Shown piece by piece: positions 20,191-29,447 of a stretch of 64,000 bases of DNA. The notes below the pieces were generated by a model. That model saw nothing but the letters and a program-made list of their open reading frames with translations. It was not told where the DNA came from and ran no database searches. The DNA lies in contig NZ_CP051156.1 of NCBI RefSeq assembly GCF_012277295.1, positions 372,001-436,000 on the forward strand, given 5' to 3'. The position numbers and the translations under genes are program-made. The stretch comes from Wolbachia endosymbiont of Ctenocephalides felis wCfeT (GTDB taxonomy: Bacteria > Pseudomonadota > Alphaproteobacteria > Rickettsiales > Anaplasmataceae). Each line of letters starts with the position of its first letter. The first letter of the stretch is position 1.

Positions 20191-20266
20191 TTATACAATT
20201 TTACGTTAAAATACAACATTTGAATGTGATTAGACGAAAGCTATATTTTAACGTAAAATTGTATAA
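20191..20266. repeat. Large perfect palindrome between divergent genes
   Basis: Two 23-base arms (20191-20213 and 20244-20266) are exact reverse complements around a 30-base loop. Each arm contains the near-palindromic core TTTTACGTTAAAA. It lies between the divergent starts of cca and the DsbA-like gene, so it is not a terminator for either. It could be a two-site operator, a MITE-like insertion, or a structured leader for the gene at 20330. Confidence 0.85.
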
Positions 20267-20329
20267 AAAATTTTAGTTTAATCAAAGGCAACACATGGTA
20301 TATTATTTAAAGATTTCTTTATAAGTTTT

Positions 20330-21064
20330 ATGTCTAGAATACCATTTTTATTCATTTTTATAATCTTAATAGCAAGCTTACCGGTAATAAATAATTGGCT
20401 TTCAAATCGTGGTCAAACATTGAGCGATGATTACATAGGTGAAAGGGTAGATAGTTATATAAGCAGAAATTTCGATAGAATTATCAATGCTCTACAAGAA
20501 AAAAATAACCGTACCAATGCATTTAGAAATAAAATTTTGCAATATAAGGATCAAGTGTTTGATCAAGCCTACCCTCACGCTGGAAATGAGAATAGCGATA
20601 TCATAGCTGTGGGATTTTTTGACTACTCTTGTGGATATTGTAAGGCGATAAAGGATGATGTAAAACAATTAATTAATGATGGAAAAGTTAAATATATTTT
20701 TAGGGATTCTCCAATTTTTGGCAATAACTCTCTTAAAGCAGCAAGAAGCGCTTTAGCTGTTTATTTTATCGACAAAGAAAAATATCTTGATTTTCATTAT
20801 GCTGCTTTAAAGCACACAAGAGAGTTTTCTGATAATGTTATATTGAATATAGTAAAGAGTATAGGGATTAGTGAAAGTGATTTTAATTCTTCTATGAAAG
20901 ACAATGCAGATAAAATCGAACAAATGATCGACAGCAGTAAGCTTTTGGTTAGAGATTTAGGTGTTGGTGGTACACCTTTTGTGGTTATCGGTGATAGTCT
21001 GTTCATCGGAGCAACTGATTTAAGTGTGCTACGTAATAAAGTAAACGAACTGAGTAAAAAATAG
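20330..21064 (+). CDS. DsbA-family thiol:disulfide oxidoreductase
   Basis: A thioredoxin-fold protein expected to form or shuffle disulfides in exported proteins. An N-terminal hydrophobic segment (residues 5-21) acts as a signal or anchor, so the rest should be periplasmic. The redox motif CGYC is at residues 101-104 within FFDYSCGYCKAI. The partner cis-proline loop is GVGGTPFVVIG (T215-P216). The 244-residue length fits the alphaproteobacterial DsbA-like group with an extra N-terminal helical region (residues 30-85). ATG at 20330. It stands alone, with no DsbB nearby. Confidence 0.9.
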   Translation: MSRIPFLFIFIILIASLPVINNWLSNRGQTLSDDYIGERVDSYISRNFDRIINALQEKNNRTNAFRNKILQYKDQVFDQAYPHAGNENSDIIAVGFFDYSCGYCKAIKDDVKQLINDGKVKYIFRDSPIFGNNSLKAARSALAVYFIDKEKYLDFHYAALKHTREFSDNVILNIVKSIGISESDFNSSMKDNADKIEQMIDSSKLLVRDLGVGGTPFVVIGDSLFIGATDLSVLRNKVNELSKK

Positions 21065-21159
21065 ATGACCTTTACGATGCAACAAGCCTTTTAAAAAAAG
21101 CTTTTCATGGGAGGTGATAAATGATAAGTTGTTAACGATAAGTTATTGTAAGTTGGATT

Positions 21160-21834
21160 ATGTGTTTGAATTTACCTAATATAAATAGGGAGGGTTATTT
21201 ATTTATAGTAATTGCCTTTATAGTTACATGTATAGCATTTTCTATATCTTGGGGATCTGGTGTTACATGCTTATTTCCAACATTATTGTGCACTTACTTT
21301 TTTCGTGATCCGGCAAGAGCTGTACCAAACAATGAGGATCTAATAATCAGTCCTGCCGATGGTATAGTCACGAAAATTGAAGAAGATGTATCAGTAGAAG
21401 ATCAAAAGTTCACGCTTGTTAGTATATTTTTAAGCGTTCTGAACGTTCATGTAAATCGCGTTCCTATATCTGGTAAAATAAAAGAACTAAACTACAAAAA
21501 AGGAAAATTTGTATCTGCAATGAGCAATAAATCTAGCAATGAAAATGAAAAACAGGTTATTGTAATTGAATATCAAGAAGGAAAAGAAATTATTGTAGAG
21601 CAAATAGCAGGATTGATTGCACGTCGTATAGTGTGTAATTTGAGTGTGTCTCAAAGTGTAAAAGCAGGTGAAAGATTTGGAATTATTAGATTTGGCAGCA
21701 GAGTAAACCTTTATATTCCAAGTAACGTAGAAGTGAGAGTTTCAGAGGGTCAAACTGTTGTTGGTGGTGAAACAATTATAGCAAGCTTAAGTAAAGAGGG
21801 TCTTCAAGAGAAGCTTACTTTTGATGTTATATGA
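21160..21834 (+). CDS. psd: Phosphatidylserine decarboxylase proenzyme
   Basis: Converts phosphatidylserine to phosphatidylethanolamine at the inner membrane. One or two membrane segments (residues ~12-47) precede the catalytic domain, with FFRDPAR, SPADG and NVHVNRVP blocks typical of the short 'Psd-related' form. The self-cleavage site is IIRFGSRV: G179-S180, where Ser180 would become the pyruvoyl group. At 224 residues it is the usual length for this subfamily. Its stop overlaps the next start by four bases (ATGA), so psd and pssA are translationally coupled and catalyse consecutive steps. Confidence 0.95.
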   Translation: MCLNLPNINREGYLFIVIAFIVTCIAFSISWGSGVTCLFPTLLCTYFFRDPARAVPNNEDLIISPADGIVTKIEEDVSVEDQKFTLVSIFLSVLNVHVNRVPISGKIKELNYKKGKFVSAMSNKSSNENEKQVIVIEYQEGKEIIVEQIAGLIARRIVCNLSVSQSVKAGERFGIIRFGSRVNLYIPSNVEVRVSEGQTVVGGETIIASLSKEGLQEKLTFDVI

Positions 21835-22592
21835 GTCATGACAGTAGGTTTCTGCCTGTTGCAAAGCTATTTCCAAACTTTGTAACATTGCTCGGCTTAT
21901 GTGCTGGCCTTACTTCGCTTAAGTTTACATTTAATGAACAGTGGGAATTATCAGTAATTTTTATCATCATTGCTGCAATAATAGATGGAATGGATGGTAG
22001 GCTAGCTAGAATTCTAAAATCAACTAGCGATTTTGGAGCTCAGCTTGATTCCTTTGCAGACTTTTTAAATTTTGGTGCAGCACCTGCATTTCTTCTGTAT
22101 TTCTGGAAATTAAAAGAAATTGGAGTAATAGGGTGGATTTTAGTGATGATATACGTAATCTGCATTTCAATAAGGCTTGCAAGATTTAATGTATCATTGG
22201 GTACAGAACAAGAATATTGGGAAAAATTTTTCTTTTCTGGTGTTCCATCACCAGTATGTGCATTATTTTCTTTACTTCCACTTATTGTTACTTTTCAGTC
22301 TGAAGAGAGTGGGTGCTTGCTTTTTATGGAACAGTTTTTTAATACAAGAAATGTAGCTTGTTATTTTTTAATCATTTCATTTTTTTCAGTTAGTCATATT
22401 CCAACTTTTTCTGCGAAGCATATCTATGTTCCCAGAAGCGTATCTTATATATTTGTATTACTTTTTGGAATATTTATTATATTTTTCATCAGTAAACCTT
22501 GGGTAACTCTGCCAATTGTAGGTTTGGTATATGTGCTTACTATTCCAATAAGTATTGGGCTGTACATATATTATAATTACAGAGCTCGCTAA
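21831..22592 (+). CDS. pssA: CDP-diacylglycerol--serine O-phosphatidyltransferase
   Basis: Makes phosphatidylserine from CDP-diacylglycerol and serine. The CDP-alcohol phosphatidyltransferase signature is complete: D55, G56, A59, R60, G69, D73 and D77 in DGMDGRLAR...[12 protein letters not shown]. About six to eight hydrophobic segments place it in the inner membrane. It feeds the Psd encoded just upstream, and its substrate would come from cdsA at 33397. Confidence 0.95.
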   Translation: MSHDSRFLPVAKLFPNFVTLLGLCAGLTSLKFTFNEQWELSVIFIIIAAIIDGMDGRLARILKSTSDFGAQLDSFADFLNFGAAPAFLLYFWKLKEIGVIGWILVMIYVICISIRLARFNVSLGTEQEYWEKFFFSGVPSPVCALFSLLPLIVTFQSEESGCLLFMEQFFNTRNVACYFLIISFFSVSHIPTFSAKHIYVPRSVSYIFVLLFGIFIIFFISKPWVTLPIVGLVYVLTIPISIGLYIYYNYRAR

Positions 22593-22601
22593 AGAAGATA
22601 T

Positions 22602-23294
22602 ATGAAAGTTAATCCAATCATATGCGCACTTGACACTCAAGACTTGAATGAGGCTATTTCTTTAGCTGACTCCTTGCGTGATAAGGTTGGTATGGTGAAA
22701 CTTGGGTTAGAATTTTTTACTGCTCATGGCATACCTGGGGTGCAAGAAATTGCAAAACGCAATGTGCCAATTTTTTTGGATCTGAAGTTGCATGACATTC
22801 CAAATACTGTAGCTAAAGCGATCGAGGTGGTAAAAAACCTCAATGTTGAGATGTTAACGCTACATATTAGCGGTGGAGCTAAAATGCTAGAGAAAGCACT
22901 GAGTGTAGTGCAAGGTACGAAAATAAAACTAGTAGGAGTAACAGTATTAACTAGCATGAGCAATGAAGACTTAAATGAGCTTGGCATAGAAAAAGAAACA
23001 AAATCTCAGGCGGTTTTACTGGCAAAGCTTGCAAAAAAAATTGGACTATATGGGGTGGTTTGTTCCGCGCTGGAAATTCAGGAAGTGCGAAAAGAATGTG
23101 GTCAAGATTTTAAAATTATTACTCCAGGGATTCGCATAGATACTTGCCATGATGATCAAAAAAGAACAGCAGCGCCAGAGGAAGCAGTGGAGCTAGGAGC
23201 AGATTATATTGTAATTGGCAGACCAATCACGAAAAGTGACAATCCTGCAGGTAGTGCAGTCAATATCGCTAAAAAATTGGGATTGCTGATTTAA
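22602..23294 (+). CDS. pyrF: Orotidine 5'-phosphate decarboxylase
   Basis: The last step of UMP synthesis. A TIM-barrel enzyme of 230 residues with the active-site motif FLDLKLHDIPNT (D60, K62, D65). The opening PIICALDTQD holds the substrate-binding Asp, and the C-terminal GADYIVIGRPI block binds phosphate. It follows pssA by 9 bases, so it is probably in the same transcript. pyrH, the next enzyme in the pathway, is at 31410. Confidence 0.95.
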   Translation: MKVNPIICALDTQDLNEAISLADSLRDKVGMVKLGLEFFTAHGIPGVQEIAKRNVPIFLDLKLHDIPNTVAKAIEVVKNLNVEMLTLHISGGAKMLEKALSVVQGTKIKLVGVTVLTSMSNEDLNELGIEKETKSQAVLLAKLAKKIGLYGVVCSALEIQEVRKECGQDFKIITPGIRIDTCHDDQKRTAAPEEAVELGADYIVIGRPITKSDNPAGSAVNIAKKLGLLI

Positions 23295-23321
23295 GTAGGA
23301 TAGGGCCTGTAAAAGCTATTA

Positions 23322-23392
23322 AATATATTGACTCCTATATTTAATTGTGCAATAATTAATCATAAATATTTAATTTTTAGTGGGAGAAGTTT
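23322..23392 (+). repeat. Duplicated upstream region, first copy
   Basis: 71 bases before the ATG at 23393 that recur at 24121-24191 before the second paralog with only a few mismatches. The core TTAATCATAAATATTTAATTTTTAGTGG(G/A)AGAAG, written here with its variable base, includes the purine-rich ribosome binding site. It probably carries the promoter for both genes. Confidence 0.85.
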
Positions 23393-24052
23393 ATGCCAAG
23401 AAACACATCACCATATAACGATAATTTTCCTTTGTTCGGAGAGACAACGAACATGCATATATATCCTCCTTCATACAAACAGGTGCTAAAAGAAAAGCAG
23501 AATAAATTTTTTGATGCTGTTCAAGCAGGTAAAATAGATCTAGTGGAAAAATTCATAAACGAAGATGCTAATATTATTAATGCACGAGATGAAGATGGAA
23601 ACACTCCTTTACTTTGGGCTTATAAAAATGATAAAAAAAAAGCATTAAGCATTCTTCTCAAAGCAGGGGCTGACGTGAATGCGAAAAATAAATATGGAAG
23701 GAATATTTTCTTAGATCATATACGTGATGACGCAGCTGTAACCGGTATTTGTGCATTTGGTGGGTTATCTCCGCTTTTTCCGACGATATCTTTTGTTTAC
23801 CTTTTTAATAGTAAAATATTAGTAACCTATTCAGCAAGTGTTGTTGGAGCTTGTTTTGCGATAGGTTTGTTTGTTAGCCTTATTGTACAGATTGCAGGAA
23901 TAGTATGTTTCCGCTCCATTAGAGCGGAAGCAGAAGGATATAAGTCTGCAGATGGGAAGGGAAATCCCCCTCCATATGAGCTTATCTGTGGAGCAGTGCA
24001 GGTGATAAATGAAAAGCCTGCAATTGATCAACCTGCTCCTTCTGTCAGCTAA
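23393..24052 (+). CDS. Ankyrin-repeat membrane protein with PPxY motifs, paralog 1
   Basis: 219 residues. Order of parts: a short proline-rich N-terminus with PPSY at 25-28, one to two ankyrin repeats (residues ~37-105, DEDGNTPLLWAYKN...LLKAGADVNAKN), two hydrophobic segments (~113-135 and ~142-172), then a tail with PPPY at 192-195 and a proline-containing end (QPAPSVS). PPxY is the ligand of WW domains in eukaryotes, including Nedd4-type ubiquitin ligases. That match is seen here, and binding is only inferred. The duplicated promoter region and the neighbour at 24192 show a tandem gene duplication. Likely secreted or surface-linked if functional. Confidence 0.85.
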   Translation: MPRNTSPYNDNFPLFGETTNMHIYPPSYKQVLKEKQNKFFDAVQAGKIDLVEKFINEDANIINARDEDGNTPLLWAYKNDKKKALSILLKAGADVNAKNKYGRNIFLDHIRDDAAVTGICAFGGLSPLFPTISFVYLFNSKILVTYSASVVGACFAIGLFVSLIVQIAGIVCFRSIRAEAEGYKSADGKGNPPPYELICGAVQVINEKPAIDQPAPSVS

Positions 24053-24120
24053 ACTGGCTCTTTTCTTGAGTTCCAGCGCATGACACTGGGAAGTTTAACA
24101 GCTGTATGTTTTCATAATTC

Positions 24121-24191
24121 AATATATTGACTTTTATATTTAATTATGCAATAATTAATCATAAATATTTAATTTTTAGTGGAAGAAGTTT
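24121..24191 (+). repeat. Duplicated upstream region, second copy
   Basis: The near-identical partner of 23322-23392, ending at the ATG of the second paralog. It marks the edge of the tandem duplication. Confidence 0.85.
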
Positions 24192-25399
24192 ATGCCAAGA
24201 AACACATCACCATATAACGATAATCCTCCTGCATACGATGAAGTAATGGAATTAAACACACCTCCTCCTTCATACAAAAAGGCAACGAGCCCTCCTTCAT
24301 ATGAAGAGGTGCTAAGAGAAAAAAAGCAGGAGGCATTTTTTTGATGCTGTTAAAGCAGGAGAAATGCTTCTAGTAGAAGAATTCATAAACGAAGATGCTA
24401 ATAGTATTAATGTACGAGATATAAATGGAAATACTCCTTTACACCTTGCTGTTAAAAGAAATAACGAAGAATTAGTACGATATCTGATTAAATGTGATAA
24501 GGTAAACCTTAACATCAAAAATAAAGCAGGTGACACTCCCTTGAAAATGGCTAGGGACTTTGAACGTACAGAAATAGCAAACATTTTCAGTGAACAAGAT
24601 AAGTTAAATAAAAAACTTGTTAATGCTATTAGAAACAAAAATAAGTACTTAGCTAGGAAGGTCATAAGAGAGGGAGCTAATGTTAATGCAATATATAATG
24701 ATAATGGAGATACTCCTTTATTTTTGGCTTATGAAAGTGGTAAAGAAAAAGCATTAAAAATTCTTGTTGAAGCAGGGGATAATGTCAATATAAAGGATAA
24801 AAATGGAGACACCCTTTTACACTTAGCTATTAAAACAAATAATCTAAAATTATTAAAATGCCTAGTAACATTAAAGGGAATAGATTTGAATGCGCGAGAT
24901 GGATATGAAGATACTCCTTTACTTTGTGCTTATAAAAATGGTAAAAAAGAAGCATTAGAAATTCTTCTCAAAGCAGGGGCTGATATGAATATGAAGGATA
25001 AAGATGGAAATACTATTTTAGGTGAGATGAGAAATCAGGCAATTCTTCTATGCTTTGGTATATTTGTTGTGTCATTAGTAGTTCAGTTTATGATTTTGGG
25101 GGTTGTATCTTTAGAATCTACTATAGGTGAGTTTTCTATTCCTCCATTGAAAACCTTGGTATGCATTTTTGTTGCAGTTGCTGCTGCGGTAAGTATTATT
25201 GGTAGTTCTATCCTATATGCTGGAGCAAGATCATATATCCACTTTATTAAAGTGGAAGCTGAAGCTGAAGCAGGAAAGTTTGAGCCTACAGATGATAATC
25301 CCCCTCCATATGAGGCCTAGTTGTGGAGTGAAGGATGTGTATGTATATGAAATGCAGAATGAGCCTGCAATTGGTCAACCTGCTCCTCCTGCTCATTAA
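24192..25399 (+). pseudogene. Ankyrin-repeat membrane protein with PPxY motifs, paralog 2, two single-base insertions
   Basis: The ATG at 24192 gives the same opening as paralog 1 (MPRNTSPYNDN), then PPAY (12-15) and PPSY (25-28 and 34-37). A tract of 7 T at 24336-24342, against 6 in paralog 1, shifts the frame and causes a stop at 24342. The main body continues in the next frame to 25320 with about five to six ankyrin repeats, two hydrophobic segments and NPPPYEA. An extra G near 25314 hides the last 26 codons (SCGVKDVY...QPAPPAH, to 25399). If read through, the protein would be about 400 residues with four PPxY motifs. Polymerase slippage on the T tract could still give some full product. 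Confidence 0.8.
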
Positions 25400-25514
25400 T
25401 GTCAGCTAAACTGGCTCCACTGGGATGACATCCTATCTGGAGAAAAATACTATGCGCTTGCCAAAACATTGTATCTGCAGTACCATTAAATTATAAAAAG
25501 TTATTTTGTTCAGT

Positions 25515-26528
25515 ATGAAAAAGGCCTTTATATTTACATCTTTAGCAGTAGTTGTATTAGCAATTGTTGTGTACTTATTTAAAAATGATATCACTAATGA
25601 TGCACAAGTAGTGAATGTCTATTCTTCACGCAAAGAGGAGCTGGTACGCACTCTATTTGATGAGTTCACAAAAGACACTGGAATTAAAGTACGCTACATA
25701 ATTGATGATTATTCGCAGCTGCTTTCACGCATAGAAAATGGCGGTGAAGCTGATCTGTTTATTACTGCAGATGCAGTGAATCTGATTCTTGCAAAAAAAA
25801 GGAAGCTTTTGTCTCCAGTAGATTCAGAAGTTTTGAAAAACGCCATACCTGCAAAGTTTAGAGATAACGAAGATTATTGGTTTGGTCTTACTAAAAGAAC
25901 TAGAATGTTGGTCTATAATAAAGAATCAGTGGATCCTAAAGATTTAGGGACTTATGAAGATCTTGCAGATGAAAAGTGGAAAGGAAAAATATTGGTGCGC
26001 TCGTCTACCAGTCCATATAATCGCTCATTGATTGCTTTTATGGTTGCAAATAATGGTTTTGAGAGGACAAAAAAATGGGTAAATGGAATTGTAAGCAACA
26101 TGGCAAGAAAGCCAAGCTGCGGTGATACTGACCAAATTTATGCAGTGGCGGCTGGTGAAGGAGATGTTGCAATAGTAAATAGTTATTATCTTGCACGAAT
26201 TCTTTCATCAGAGAAGAAGGGTATTACAGATAAACTTGGAGCTTTCTTTCCAAATGATGGTGTGATGGTAAATATTAGTGGTGCAGCGGTAACAAAAAAT
26301 GCAAAGCATAGAGAAAATGCTATAGCTCTAATGGAGTTTTTAGTAAGCAAAAAAGCTCAGGAATCATACGCTAAAAAGAATCAAGAGTATCCTATAATTG
26401 AAGGTATTGAAGCGTCTGATATACTGAAATCTTGGGGCAATTATTCACAAAGCAATCTATCTTTAAGCGAGCTTGAAAAGCACCTTTTTGAAGCTGTGAT
26501 GATAGCAGATGAATGTGGGTGGAAATAA
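25515..26528 (+). CDS. Fe(3+) ABC transporter periplasmic substrate-binding protein
   Basis: 337 residues from the ATG at 25515. A TTG three codons upstream is in frame but poorer. An N-terminal hydrophobic segment (residues 5-20) is a signal or anchor. The mature part matches the FbpA/AfuA type of iron-binding protein: NVYSSRKEELVRTLFDEF at the start, GEADLFITADA, a central RTRMLVYNKESV and a late SYYLARI with paired tyrosines that usually ligate iron. No permease or ATPase gene is adjacent, which is common in reduced genomes. A possible promoter (TTGCCA-N17-TACCAT) lies about 60 bases upstream. Confidence 0.92.
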   Translation: MKKAFIFTSLAVVVLAIVVYLFKNDITNDAQVVNVYSSRKEELVRTLFDEFTKDTGIKVRYIIDDYSQLLSRIENGGEADLFITADAVNLILAKKRKLLSPVDSEVLKNAIPAKFRDNEDYWFGLTKRTRMLVYNKESVDPKDLGTYEDLADEKWKGKILVRSSTSPYNRSLIAFMVANNGFERTKKWVNGIVSNMARKPSCGDTDQIYAVAAGEGDVAIVNSYYLARILSSEKKGITDKLGAFFPNDGVMVNISGAAVTKNAKHRENAIALMEFLVSKKAQESYAKKNQEYPIIEGIEASDILKSWGNYSQSNLSLSELEKHLFEAVMIADECGWK

Positions 26529-26546
26529 AAAAATAAAAAAAAGTGC

Positions 26547-26575
26547 TTGACAGCATTTTGAGGGATAGTTAATAT
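26547..26575 (+). promoter_or_regulatory. Consensus sigma-70-type promoter for the capsid gene
   Basis: TTGACA at 26547-26552, a 17-base spacer, TAATAT at 26570-26575. Transcription would start near 26582, leaving a leader of about 140 bases before the capsid ATG. These are the same hexamers and spacing as at 16459. Confidence 0.72.
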
Positions 26576-26601
26576 TGCATCGTAAATATTCTAATTATTG
26601 G

Positions 26602-26631
26602 GGAACATTGCCGAAAGGTGGTGTTCCTTTT
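26602..26631 (+). promoter_or_regulatory. GAAA-tetraloop hairpin plus U tract in the capsid leader
   Basis: GGAACATTGCC, a GAAA loop (26613-26616), then GGTGGTGTTCC, giving an 11-bp stem with three G-U/U-G pairs, followed by TTTT. It begins about 20 bases after the predicted start site. It could act as an attenuator for the capsid gene or end a very short RNA. Confidence 0.6.
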
Positions 26632-26721
26632 GAATTCTCTAATACAAAGGCTGTTAATCTTCTACTTTTTCTGTTGCAGAGGTTACAGTCGAAAAATCAT
26701 AACTTTTCAAAGGAGGCTAGT

Positions 26722-27882
26722 ATGTCACTTTCTGATATTGCTCACCGTGTCAATGAGCTCGCTTCATCGTGGGAGCAATTTAAACTAATTAACAATCGCA
26801 GATTAGAAGAAATCGAAAGCAAGGGTCATGCCGACTCTTCAACGGTCGAGCAGCTACACAAGGTAAATGATGCCATTGATAGCTGTAAAGAGCGTTTAGA
26901 TTTAATAGAAACTGCAGCACAACGTCCGGGAGTAAACACGGATTTTAATACAAATGATAAAGATTTTTCTGATTATCTTCGCAAAGGAACAGAGAATGGT
27001 TTATCACAAAAAGCCTTGAGTGGAGATAGGGGAGGTGGTGGAGAGTATCTTGTTGCTCCACATATTTTAAAGCGTATAAATAAATATATAACAGATGCAT
27101 CTTTGATGCGTCAGCTATGCTCTCGTCAAAAAATCTCCACCGAGACATTTGATTACATTATAGAAGATGGGGAAGCCGGCGCTGGTTGGAGTGGGGACAT
27201 AAAGAATAGGCCTGATTTCACAAAGGATACAGAAACACCCAGGGCCCAAAGGATTTCCATTACAACGTATGAATTATACGCCCAACCACAGATATCGCAG
27301 AAGTTACTCGATGATGCATTTGTTGATGTTGAAAGTTGGCTAGTGGGTAAGATTGTTGAAACTTTTGGTGCAAAAAAAAATCAGGCATTTATCAAAGGTA
27401 AAGGCACTTTTGAACCAAAAGGAATTTTATCTTATGACCCGGGAGAAAGCTATAACACAATAGAGCAGTTTACAGAGGAAAACCTATATAGCGATGCAAT
27501 AATATCACTATATTATGCTCTGAATGAACATTATTCTAAGAACGCATCATTTTTAATGAGTAGAAGGAGATTAAAAGATATTAGACTGCTAAAATATAGT
27601 GGAACGGGCCAATATATGTGGCAGCCGAGTTTATCACTTGATGAACCAGATACTCTAATGGGAGTGCCAGTATATCAGTCTATCGACATGCCAGATGACA
27701 CAATTGTAGTCGCAGATTTCAAGCGAGCCTATAAAATCGTAGATGGTAGAGGAATGCGAATATTAAGAGATCCTTATACCAACAAACCTCATGTAAGATT
27801 TTTCATCACCAAGCGCGTTGGTGGAGAGGTTGTCAACACCAGCGCTATTAAGATATTGAAATCTACTAAGAAAGAACCCTAG
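26722..27882 (+). CDS. GTA/HK97-type major capsid protein
   Basis: 386 residues from the ATG at 26722, chosen because AAAGGAGG sits 7 bases upstream. The frame stays open further up but has no start signal. The N-terminal ~100 residues are helical and charged (a scaffold-like delta region). The HK97-fold capsid body follows from GGEYLVAPHIL (residue ~112), with QKISTETFDYIIED, AQPQISQKLLDDAFVDVESWLV, GKGTFEPKGIL and a C-terminal GMRILRDPYTNKPHVRFF. This is the gp5-like capsid seen in alphaproteobacterial GTAs. It is the only GTA relic here with an intact frame. No protease, head-tail or packaging gene is adjacent. Confidence 0.88.
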   Translation: MSLSDIAHRVNELASSWEQFKLINNRRLEEIESKGHADSSTVEQLHKVNDAIDSCKERLDLIETAAQRPGVNTDFNTNDKDFSDYLRKGTENGLSQKALSGDRGGGGEYLVAPHILKRINKYITDASLMRQLCSRQKISTETFDYIIEDGEAGAGWSGDIKNRPDFTKDTETPRAQRISITTYELYAQPQISQKLLDDAFVDVESWLVGKIVETFGAKKNQAFIKGKGTFEPKGILSYDPGESYNTIEQFTEENLYSDAIISLYYALNEHYSKNASFLMSRRRLKDIRLLKYSGTGQYMWQPSLSLDEPDTLMGVPVYQSIDMPDDTIVVADFKRAYKIVDGRGMRILRDPYTNKPHVRFFITKRVGGEVVNTSAIKILKSTKKEP

Positions 27883-27961
27883 GCTTTTTATACTGGTGCG
27901 TTAACATCAACTCCTTGTGCACTTGCCGTGTGCTTAGTAGGCTCGCTTAGGTCTTGCATTG

Positions 27962-29422
27962 GTATCCATTCAGGTGTATGGCTTAAGAAGCAATAGCCAG
28001 TAGGTTTTAAAAAGGATTTAACTTCTTTTGCCTCCAAGTCAAGTACAATGAAATTATCCTCTCAAGAAACATATTTCCCCGTTTCGATTGTGTAAAATAT
28101 GAAACTTTTCGGTAAACAACGTAATGCCGAATCTGTCGCTCAGCATAGTTGTTTGTCAGTGGAATATTTTCTGGATCGTCCAAAAATTTCCACATCATCA
28201 GATCCGATTTCATGATATTTTTTGCTACTCGAGACGCTCCAATTGCCTCGGGTAAATTTGATATATTCTTTAAGTAATATCTCGTTCGCTTGCGTAATTT
28301 TCTTGCTCTTCTTATGAACCTTAATGTGTCTATTTCATCCTTTAACAGAGCTTTTTTCAATGCAAATAATTCAGTAGCAACATTCCTTAAATAATACCCC
28401 AAAACTTTCACTTCGCTATTCCAACTATGAGACAACCTTTCAAAATCTCTTGCTAAATGTGCCCAACAGACCTGCCTTTTCTTGCTGGAAAAGTAGTTGT
28501 AAGCTGCATATCTGTCGGTCACTACTAGGTTGTTATTCTTTCCAAATTTACTATTTTCCAGGACTTTCATCCCTCTTGACTCTGTCAATTTGATCACACT
28601 TCCTATTTTGCTCGCAAACATCCAGCACCAGCCCTGTTTACCTTTGTTGTAATGGCTAGTTTCATCGATATGTAAAATTTTGCTCTTGCTTACCTCTTCC
28701 TCAATTTGCTCATATGCTTCTTGGCATTTTTCTGCCACTCTAGCCTCGCTATTTGATACACTACCGACGCTGATATCCAGGTTGAAAATGTCCTTTATAA
28801 TATTTGCCACTTCTTTTTTCGAATTCTTGTAAAATCCACTTAATGCTGCAATTACTGACTTAACTCTTGGACCAAATGTGTCCGCAGTTACTCCTTCTTG
28901 TAGCTTGCTACTTTTTCTTTTTCCACATCTTTTGCAACGTCCATGCTCTAGTTAATATTCAACTACATACGGCTTGATTTCCGGCAAATCGACCTTTTGA
29001 TGAGTATACGGATCTTTTGATACCGCAATTTCTCCTCCGCACTCACACGTATTGGGCAGTTCTATTTTTACCATCTCATCTGCCTCCATTTTAGGGCGGT
29101 AACTGCCTTTATGTCCAACCTGTGCTCCTACTTTCCTGTCACTTTTTGGCTTATTTTCCCTCATCTTATATAATTCTTTGGAGCTTGGTATAGATGAATT
29201 TTTTGAATTTAAGCCAAGCCTTTCTTTTAACTCAGCGTTTTCGATCCTTAGCGCTTTATTTTCTGCTTTAAGCTCTTCTATTTTTGTTTCTAACTTTTCT
29301 ATAGTCTGCTTAAACTTTCGCAAAATTCTAAAAGATCAACCATATTACCTCACAGCCACTCTAGTCTACCTTTTTAGCATTCCTTGTCTACTCTTTATTT
29401 TACCGCCCGGCTGAATGGATAC
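27962..29422 (-). mobile_element. IS66-family element, copy 4
   Basis: 1461 bp with both ends intact. Flanks TTGCATTG and GTTAATAT do not match. The 79 bases between the capsid stop and this IS hold no gene that I can see. Confidence 0.9.
28007..29323 (-). pseudogene. IS66-family transposase, copy 4, two nonsense codons
   Basis: The frame is cut twice by CAA to TAA changes: after residue 123 (VVEY*, near 28952) and at codon 439 (28007, shared with copy 3). The catalytic D270 is still Asp. The pieces 28952-29323 and 28007-28810 remain open. Not functional as a whole. Confidence 0.9.
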
Positions 29423-29447
29423 GTTAATATTAAGAGATTATGTTAAA

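Noticed and set aside
26575..26721. N-terminal extension of the capsid protein to a start at 26575
   Set aside because: AAAGGAGG at 26709 fixes the ATG at 26722, and the extension overlaps a promoter and hairpin.
1..29422. Phage WO prophage
   Set aside because: The phage-like genes match GTA-type portal, tail megatron and capsid, and no WO-type integrase, terminase, baseplate or cif-like genes are present.
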